From DATDCY01 sp031406795 [NCBI: Candidatus Rokuibacteriota bacterium] (GTDB taxonomy: Bacteria; JAUVQV01): a stretch of DNA of 22,509 nucleotides. Position numbers and translations under genes: made by a program. A model generated the notes under the pieces. It was not told the DNA's origin. It did no database searches and saw only the letters and a program-made list of their open reading frames with translations. The stretch is from positions 1 to 22,509 of the forward strand of contig JANOHV010000056.1 of assembly GCA_031406795.1 (NCBI GenBank), written 5' to 3'. Below are positions 17,186-22,509 of the stretch, piece by piece; position 1 is the stretch's first letter, and every line of letters starts with the position of its first letter.

Positions 17186-19441
17186 CTAGGCGGCGCCCGG
17201 CAGCACGACCACGAACGTGGCGCCGTGCCCCGCGCGGCTGGTAAACCGGATGCTTCCCCCGTGCTCGCGCACGATCTTGTCGGCGATCGGCAGGCCGAGC
17301 CCGGTCCCCGCCTCCCGCGTAGTGTAGAAGGGATCGAAGATGCGCCCCGCGACCTCCGGGGCGATCCCCAGGCCGCTGTCCGCAATGAAGATCATGACGG
17401 GGGCCGGCTCCCCGTTGCCGGACACCCGCCCGCGCGCCAGTCGGACCCGCAGCCGCCCGCCTTCCGGCATCGCCTGCATGCCGTTCATCAGCAGGTTCAG
17501 AAGCGCTTGGTGCAGCTGCGCGGCGTCGCCCATGACGCGCACCGGGGCGGCCGGCGGCCGGAACTGCGCGGTGATCCCCTGCTCCCGCAGCGAGGCTTCG
17601 AGAAAGAGCAGCAGGTGCGCGAGCAGGTCGCCGAGGTCGACCGCGGCGCGCGTCGGCGGGGTCTCGCGCGAGAGCAGCCGCAGGCGCCTGATGATGCCCT
17701 CCATGCGCCCGATGCTCTCGGTGATGATGCGCAGCAGCTCGCGGTCCCGGCCCGCGCTCGTCGAGGTCAGGTACTGGACGCTCGAACTCATCGCGGTCAG
17801 CGGGTTGCGCAGCTCGTGCGCGACCTGGGCGGAAAACTCCCCGAGCGTGGTCAGACGGTTGAGACGCTGCTGCTCGGCCGCGAGATGCCGCTCGTCGGTC
17901 AGGTCATGGAAGAGGACGATCCCCTGCGCGCCGCGGCCCTCCGCCGCGGGGATGCGCGAGAGCACGTAGCCGAAGACCGACTCGCGGCCGTCGGCGAACA
18001 CCGCGCGAATCTCCCGGCGGTTGGCCGCGGGTTCCCCGCGCCGGAACGCGCCGGCGACCTCCGCGGCGAACGCGGCCGGCAGCGCTTTCTCCAGGGGCCG
18101 TCCGGCACTCGACGGCGCCGTGCGCAGCAGCCTCAGCGCCGCAGGGTTGATGCGGGTGATCAGCAGGTTCTCGTCGAAGGTCACCAGACCGCCGATCATG
18201 TTGTCGAGAACCGCCCGCTGCTGCTGCTCCAGCTCGCGCACCTGCGCTTCGGCCTGGCGGCGAACCGCGATCTCGCGACCGAGGGCCTCGATGGTCGCCT
18301 GCAAATCGCGGGTACGATCCGCGACGCGCACCTCCAGCGCCTGCCGCGCCTCCTCGAGTTCGCGCTTGAGGCTCTCGCGCGAGACAAAGGCGTCGCGGAC
18401 CTGCTCGGTCAGTCTGCCGATTTCGTCAGGGCCGTCGGCGACGATCCCCTCCGCGGGGGCGCTGCCGGCGCCGACCCGCTGGACGAAGGCGCCCAGACGG
18501 ATCACGCGGCGCAGGACCGTCCGCTCGATGAGCAGGACGTAGGCGCCGCCGGTCGCCAGGATGACGAGGCCGAACGCTACCGCGAGAATCTTCAGGCTCA
18601 GCAGCCCGTTGGCGTAGCCGGCGCGGTCCAGCGTCAGCCGCAACACGAAAGCCGGCCGGCCGGCGATGTCCCGCAGCAGGGCGTACCCGGTCATGATCTG
18701 CGCGTTCGGGCGCCTGATGGAGAACTCCTCGCCGGCCGAGAGCGCCGACAGGGCGTCGCGCATGTCGGCGGCGCGCAGCGTTCCGGCGTCGGCGCGAACG
18801 AGTTCGGGCGCACCGCCCGAGGTGGTCAGCCGCATCATCACATCGTCCTCGAGAAACCGACCCAGCAGCAATGTCCGGCGGCCGGATCCCACGGCGTTGC
18901 CGCCGGCGATCGGGCGCGACACGAGCAGCAGCGGCGTGGCCCCGGACGGGAGGATGCCCCTGACGCCGTCGGGGTGCCCGTCCAGCGCGAACGGACCGCG
19001 GTTGTCGCGCAGGTACTCCAGCAGCAGGAGCGGCAGCGGGGCGACCGCCGCGGGCGCCTGGCCGAAGCTGACGCCGATGAGGGGTTCGCCGCGCTCATCG
19101 AGGACCGCCGCGAGTGCGATGCGTTCGCTTGCCCCCCGGGCAGCGGCGGCGAAGCGCTCGCGGAAGCCGCCCGCCGACACACCGGGCTCGAAGCGGCGGA
19201 TCTCCTCCGAGGCGGCGTGGTCCGCCGTCGTCGCGGCCAGATCGTCGAGCAGCATCGCGATCCGTCCGGTGACGCCGCGGAGCGCCTGCGCCATCTCCTG
19301 GTCCTCGCTGCGCAGATACCCGTTGAGCACGAACCCGCGCAGCGTCAGCACCAGCACCGAGATGGCGAAGCCCAGCGTCAGCGCGAGCGCGAAGAGCGTC
19401 TTCGCGCGGATCCCCATCCTCCCGAAACCCGTCTGGCGCAT
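17186..19441 (-). CDS. Membrane sensor histidine kinase, NtrB/AtoS-like, partner of the sigma-54 regulator
   Basis: The protein is 751 residues. A first membrane segment (about 14-36, TLFALALTLGFAISVLVLTL) and a second (about 283-305) flank a periplasmic sensor of about 245 residues, perhaps CHASE4-like. HAMP-like and coiled-coil regions, a PAS domain (about 440-535) and a HisKA domain follow; the phospho-acceptor is His542 in AQVAHELRNPLTAM. The ATPase domain shows NLLMNGMQAM, DSGLGIAPE and GTGLGLPI. The frame is open up to 19600, but ATG 19441 is chosen because GAGGGGG lies 5-6 nt before it and the membrane segment follows directly. It precedes the regulator in one operon. Unlike PilS of Pseudomonas, which has six membrane segments, it should sense a periplasmic signal. 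Confidence 0.92.
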   Translation of the reverse strand: MRQTGFGRMGIRAKTLFALALTLGFAISVLVLTLRGFVLNGYLRSEDQEMAQALRGVTGRIAMLLDDLAATTADHAASEEIRRFEPGVSAGGFRERFAAAARGASERIALAAVLDERGEPLIGVSFGQAPAAVAPLPLLLLEYLRDNRGPFALDGHPDGVRGILPSGATPLLLVSRPIAGGNAVGSGRRTLLLGRFLEDDVMMRLTTSGGAPELVRADAGTLRAADMRDALSALSAGEEFSIRRPNAQIMTGYALLRDIAGRPAFVLRLTLDRAGYANGLLSLKILAVAFGLVILATGGAYVLLIERTVLRRVIRLGAFVQRVGAGSAPAEGIVADGPDEIGRLTEQVRDAFVSRESLKRELEEARQALEVRVADRTRDLQATIEALGREIAVRRQAEAQVRELEQQQRAVLDNMIGGLVTFDENLLITRINPAALRLLRTAPSSAGRPLEKALPAAFAAEVAGAFRRGEPAANRREIRAVFADGRESVFGYVLSRIPAAEGRGAQGIVLFHDLTDERHLAAEQQRLNRLTTLGEFSAQVAHELRNPLTAMSSSVQYLTSTSAGRDRELLRIITESIGRMEGIIRRLRLLSRETPPTRAAVDLGDLLAHLLLFLEASLREQGITAQFRPPAAPVRVMGDAAQLHQALLNLLMNGMQAMPEGGRLRVRLARGRVSGNGEPAPVMIFIADSGLGIAPEVAGRIFDPFYTTREAGTGLGLPIADKIVREHGGSIRFTSRAGHGATFVVVLPGAA

Positions 19442-19594
19442 GTCCCCCTCGTGGTGCCGTTGCGGTAGTCTATCACCATCGAGTGAGGCCACCGGGGAGA
19501 CTCTCTTCAAGCGTGAAACGACTTTCAAGGACGCACATTTCAATCGATCGCACCAAGGAGGCAGATCCTGGAGGATATCTTCCGGCATCCGGTG

Positions 19595-19600
19595 TATCAT
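19595..19600 (+). promoter_or_regulatory. -10-like box 8 nt before the small pair gene
   Basis: TATCAT matches the sigma-70 -10 consensus at 5 of 6 positions and lies 8 nt before the ATG at 19609, where no Shine-Dalgarno sequence is present. No convincing -35 box is found at 16-18 bp. The divergent spacer 19442-19608 (167 bp) between this gene and the kinase gene shows nothing else I can identify. Confidence 0.3.
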
Positions 19601-19608
19601 CAGACGTC

Positions 19609-19839
19609 ATGGCTGAATCAGAAAAGGAAGTCCGGGAAAAGTTCGCGAGGCTCGTCGCCGACTGCCGCGACCAGTGTCTCTGGTTCCTGCGCCAGGACTA
19701 TTGCCCGACCGACCCGGACGAGATGCGGCGAGTGCTTGAATACATCCGCCGCCACGGTAACCGCGAGTCTTTCCGCGCCGCCTCCAGATTGATGCAATGG
19801 CTCTCACCGGATTCCAGCGCGCGGTCTGCCGCCTCATAG
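19609..19839 (+). CDS. Hypothetical 76-residue protein, upstream partner of AbiEii-like toxin (antitoxin candidate)
   Basis: The protein begins MAESEKEVREKFARLVADC and contains DQCLWFLRQDYCPTDPDEMRRVLEYIRRHGNRESF followed by RAASRLMQWLS. The CLWF-R-x-DY-P and (L/I)-x-x-I-x-R-x-G patterns are, as I recall, shared by small proteins encoded just before AbiEii-like nucleotidyltransferases; I know no solved function. The ATG at 19609 is chosen because the family-like sequence starts there, although the frame is open from 19483. The gene overlaps the next by 43 nt, implying coupled expression. An antitoxin role is inferred from the pairing. Confidence 0.75.
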   Translation: MAESEKEVREKFARLVADCRDQCLWFLRQDYCPTDPDEMRRVLEYIRRHGNRESFRAASRLMQWLSPDSSARSAAS

Positions 19840-20612
19840 CCGCCAACCGCGTTGAGCACGGCGAAAGCTACGTCGCCGGCGGCACCGCGCTCAATCTGCT
19901 GGTCGGCGGGGCGCGGATTTCGCGTGACATCGATATCTTCCACGACACGACCGCGGCCCTTGAGGCTGCGTGGACAGACGACCGCGCTCTGCTTGTCGCC
20001 AACGGGTATGAAGTGCGCCCATTGCGCGAGCGGCCGGCCTATATCGAGGCCATCGTCGCGAAAGGGGGCGACAGTGTGCTCCTGGAGTGGACGCGCGACA
20101 GCGCGTACCGATTCTTCCCGCTGGTTACCCACGAGGATCTCGGGCTCGCCCTGCACCCCTTCGACCTGGCGACGAACAAAGTGCTGGCCCTTGTGGGGAG
20201 GCTCGAAATCAGGGACTGGCTCGACGTGCTCACGTGCCACGAGCAGCTCCAGCCGCTCGGTTTTCTCGCCTGGGCGGCGTGCGGGAAGGATCCGGGATTC
20301 AGCCCCGCCGCGATCCTCGAACAGGCCGGAAGATCCGCGCGCTACACGCAGAACGAACTGGACGGTCTCGCTTTCGCCGGGCCGCCCCCGGACCTCGCCA
20401 CGGCCGCCCGTGCCTGGCACGCCATGATCGGACAGGCACGGGAGATCGTCGGGCTCTTGCCAGCGGACGAGGCGGGGAAATGCGTCCTCGACCGGCGCGG
20501 TCTGCTCTACGTCGGTGCGCCGGAGCGGCTGCGGGCGGATCTCGCCGGCGGCGCGCTCGTCTTTCACGAGGGCAGCATCCGCGGCGCATTCCCGACCCTG
20601 GCCGGAGCCTAG
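19797..20612 (+). CDS. Nucleotidyltransferase, AbiEii/AbiGii toxin-like
   Basis: The protein is 271 residues. YVAGGTALNLLVGGARISRDIDIF at 25-48 is the signature of AbiEii-type nucleotidyltransferases: GG at 28-29 and the S-R-D44-I-D46 metal site. The region LALHPFDLATNKVLALVGRLEIRDWLDVL supplies the later Lys and R-D-x-x-D motif. Family members are toxins of type IV-like abortive-infection systems, or tRNA-modifying toxins that transfer nucleotides. The C-terminal third is Ala/Gly-rich and helical without clear motifs. The ATG at 19797 overlaps the partner gene by 43 nt. An ABC exporter gene begins 8 bp later, so read-through is possible, though no functional link is evident. Confidence 0.86.
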   Translation: MALTGFQRAVCRLIAANRVEHGESYVAGGTALNLLVGGARISRDIDIFHDTTAALEAAWTDDRALLVANGYEVRPLRERPAYIEAIVAKGGDSVLLEWTRDSAYRFFPLVTHEDLGLALHPFDLATNKVLALVGRLEIRDWLDVLTCHEQLQPLGFLAWAACGKDPGFSPAAILEQAGRSARYTQNELDGLAFAGPPPDLATAARAWHAMIGQAREIVGLLPADEAGKCVLDRRGLLYVGAPERLRADLAGGALVFHEGSIRGAFPTLAGA

Positions 20613-20619
20613 GCCGCGC

Positions 20620-21531
20620 GTGCCACTGGTAATCGAGGCGAAGGGTCTGACCAAGCGTTACGGCGACCTCGCGGCCGTCGACGGCATCTCGTTCACCGTT
20701 GAGCGCGGCACCTGTTTCGGCATCCTCGGGCCCAATGGCGCCGGCAAGACCACGACGATCCGGATGGCCTACGGCTTCTCGCCGGTCACTTCCGGCGAGC
20801 TGCGCGTGTTCGGGCTGGACGTCACCCGCGAGCTGGCCGCGATCAAGATGCGACTCGGCGTCTGCCAGCAGGGCAATACGCTCGACCCCGACCTGAGCGT
20901 CGCCGAGAACCTGCTGGTCTACTCGCGCTACTACGGCATGCCCCGCGACGTGGCGCGGCGGCGGGCCGGCGAGCTGCTGGAATTCATCGCGCTCGAGGGG
21001 CGGCGGGACGCCCCGGTGGCGGCCCTCTCCGGCGGACTGGTGCGCCGGTTGATGCTGGCGCGCGCGCTGATCAACGACCCGGAGCTGCTGATCCTCGACG
21101 AGCCGACCACGGGGCTCGACCCGCAGTCGCGCCACGCGCTCTGGGAGCGGCTCGGGGAGCTGGGGCGGCGCGGGCTGACGATCCTGCTGACGACGCACTA
21201 TCTCGAGGAGGCGGCGCGGCTGTGCGCGCGCCTGGTGATCATGGACCACGGGCGTATCCTCGTCGAAGGCGCGCCGCGCGAGCTGGTCCGCGAACACGTC
21301 GGATCGGGCGTGGTCGAGGTCCCGGAGCCGACGCCGGAGCTGCGGAGCTTCGTGCGCGAGCGCGGTTTGCGCGTCGACGATCTCGGGCACCGGCTGATCG
21401 TGTACACCGACGACGGCGAGGAGCTCTACCGCGAGATCACGAGGCGCTACAGCACCGGCGAGTGCCTGCTGCGCCCGGCGACGCTCGAGGATGTCTTCTT
21501 GCGACTGACGGGCCGGGACCTGCGGGAATGA
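20620..21531 (+). CDS. ABC transporter ATP-binding protein, NodI/DrrA-like
   Basis: The protein is 303 residues from a GTG at 20620. It has Walker A GPNGAGKT at 37-44, a Q-loop at about 83-84, the signature LSGGL at 136-140 (Leu instead of Gln at the last position), Walker B LLILDE at 156-161, a D-loop GLD and the switch His193 in TTHYLEEA. The C-terminal extension after about 225 (EVPEPTPELRSFVRERG through ATLEDVFLRLTGRDLRE) is typical of the NodI/DrrA group of exporters. It powers the permease encoded next, with which it overlaps by 4 nt (ATGA). The substrate (lipid-linked sugar, drug or other) cannot be read from the sequence. It starts 8 bp after the AbiEii-like gene. Confidence 0.93.
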   Translation: MPLVIEAKGLTKRYGDLAAVDGISFTVERGTCFGILGPNGAGKTTTIRMAYGFSPVTSGELRVFGLDVTRELAAIKMRLGVCQQGNTLDPDLSVAENLLVYSRYYGMPRDVARRRAGELLEFIALEGRRDAPVAALSGGLVRRLMLARALINDPELLILDEPTTGLDPQSRHALWERLGELGRRGLTILLTTHYLEEAARLCARLVIMDHGRILVEGAPRELVREHVGSGVVEVPEPTPELRSFVRERGLRVDDLGHRLIVYTDDGEELYREITRRYSTGECLLRPATLEDVFLRLTGRDLRE

Positions 21532-22322
21532 GCGGCCCGATGATCCCGCGGGTCACCTCACGGTGCTGGCGCGTCTGGCAGCGCGACGCCGTGGTCTGGC
21601 GCAAGACCTGGGCGATCGGCTTTCTGCCGCCGCTGCTCGAGCCGCTGCTCTACGTGGCCGCCTTCGGGTTCGGCCTCGGGGGGCTTATCGGCGCGCTCGC
21701 CTGGCACGGCGCGAAACTCACGTACCTGGAGTTCCTGGCTCCCGGCATCGTCGCCGCCGGGGTGATGAACGCCTCTTTCTTCGAGACGACCTACGCCTCG
21801 TTCGTGCGCATGTACTACCAGAAGACCTTCGACGGGATCCTCGCGACACCGCTCTCGCTCGCGGAGATCGTGACCGGCGAGGTGCTCTGGGGCGCGACGC
21901 GCGCGCTGATCACGGCCGGGGCCATGATGGCGGCCCTCTCCCCGTTCGGGCTGCTGCGCTGGCCCGAGAGCTTGCTGCTGCTCCCCGTCGCCGCGCTCGG
22001 CGGGCTGGCCTTCGCCGCGTTCGGCATGGTCTTCACCGGGGTGCTCCCGACGATCGAAGGCTTCAACCTGCCGGTCTTCCTGGTCATAACGCCGATGTTT
22101 CTCTTCTCCGGGACGTTCTTCCCGCTCGAGCAGCTGCCCCTCTGGGCGCAGCGCTTCGCCTGGGCGCTGCCGCTGACGCACCTGGTGCACCTGGCGCGCT
22201 CGGCGGCGCTCGGCGTCTTCCCGGCCCAGCTCCTGCTCGCGAACATCGCCTACCTCGCACTCTTCGGCGCCGTCGCCTATCTTCTCGGCGTCCGCCTGAT
22301 GGTGAAACGCCTGATCACCTAG
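21528..22322 (+). CDS. ABC-2 type transporter permease, NodJ-like
   Basis: The protein is 264 residues with about six predicted membrane segments. These include PPLLEPLLYVAAFGFGLGGLI, EFLAPGIVAAGVMNASFF, ITAGAMMAALSPFGLL, LLLPVAALGGLAFAAFGMVF, FNLPVFLVITPMFLFSGTFF and NIAYLALFGAVAYLLGVRL. The YYQKTFDGILATPLSLAEIVTGEVLWGATRA loop and the FSGTFFPLEQLP motif are characteristic of NodJ/DrrB permeases. It forms an inner-membrane exporter with the upstream ATPase. The ATG at 21528 overlaps the ATPase stop as ATGA. The family is secure; calling it a Nod-factor exporter is not justified, as no nodulation genes are present. Confidence 0.92.
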   Translation: MSGPMIPRVTSRCWRVWQRDAVVWRKTWAIGFLPPLLEPLLYVAAFGFGLGGLIGALAWHGAKLTYLEFLAPGIVAAGVMNASFFETTYASFVRMYYQKTFDGILATPLSLAEIVTGEVLWGATRALITAGAMMAALSPFGLLRWPESLLLLPVAALGGLAFAAFGMVFTGVLPTIEGFNLPVFLVITPMFLFSGTFFPLEQLPLWAQRFAWALPLTHLVHLARSAALGVFPAQLLLANIAYLALFGAVAYLLGVRLMVKRLIT

Positions 22323-22509
22323 CAGGCCTCTGAAAACGGCCCCCTCCGCATGGGGACGATTTGTATGGCCGTTACGATGATCGGCGAGGCGGCTGGGGCC
22401 GGGCTGAGGGAAGATGCGCGGAGCAGCCGTTAAGCCCGGCGCGGCGCCCGGGGCGGTCCCGCAGGGACGCAGGCTCGTTGTTTGAGCCGAAGGCGAGTTA
22501 CGAGACTGC
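22323..22509. other. Gene-free GC-rich tail, probable repeat DNA
   Basis: No credible gene is seen in these 187 bp. A short CCCC/GGGG hairpin at 22341-22356 follows the permease gene and may act as its terminator. The later part has a palindrome-rich GGCGCGGCGCCCGGGGC segment. The end (TTGTTTGAGCCGAAGGCGAG at 22477-22496) looks to me like a recurrent intergenic module of high-GC genomes, possibly linked to REP-type elements. The last statement is memory-based and unverified. Confidence 0.3.

Overview
The window is high-GC bacterial DNA (about 65% or more by eye) with tightly packed genes, many GTG starts and 4-nt start/stop overlaps. A Lon/Hsp20/GalU cluster, type IV pilus minor pilins, a sigma-54 regulator with its histidine kinase, and a NodI/NodJ-like ABC exporter together suggest a Gram-negative bacterium, most plausibly Desulfobacterota (Geobacter/Desulfuromonas-like) or a relative. 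No rRNA, tRNA, CRISPR array or complete insertion sequence was found. The taxonomy is inference.

Layout. (1) 1-3306: the 3' end of galU, a small heat-shock protein gene and lon, closely spaced or overlapping and apparently one operon. (2) About 3307-7580: an accessory island of toxin-antitoxin-like modules: a two-gene pair with a DUF6036-type nucleotidyltransferase; a minus-strand pair made of a previously hidden 43-codon gene and a second nucleotidyltransferase; vapB with a frameshifted vapC; an AAA/DUF4143-type ATPase; and a truncated PIN-domain gene. Between these modules lie four short pieces of lon, all on the plus strand but in reverse order relative to lon (3'-most piece nearest lon). 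This suggests repeated insertion events at the lon 3' end. (3) About 7580-15670: a putative enhancer dyad, a sigma-54 promoter and a four-gene minor pilin operon (FimT/GspH-like, PilV-like, PilW-like, PilX-like). The PilW-like protein is 1726 residues, because a prepilin N-terminus is fused to about nine fibronectin-III-like domains. The PilX-like protein carries several EF-hand/dockerin-like calcium loops. (4) 15677-19441, minus strand: an NtrC-family response regulator and its membrane histidine kinase, convergent with the pilin operon and probably controlling it through the sigma-54 promoter. (5) 19609-20612: another small gene plus AbiEii-like nucleotidyltransferase pair. (6) 20620-22322: a NodI/NodJ-like ABC exporter. 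(7) 22323-22509: a gene-free GC-rich tail that looks like repeat DNA.

Two parts stand out. One is the giant FnIII-bearing minor pilin with calcium-loop PilX under apparent two-component/sigma-54 control and with no PilY1 in the window. The other is the ordered series of lon fragments that separates the toxin-antitoxin-like cassettes.
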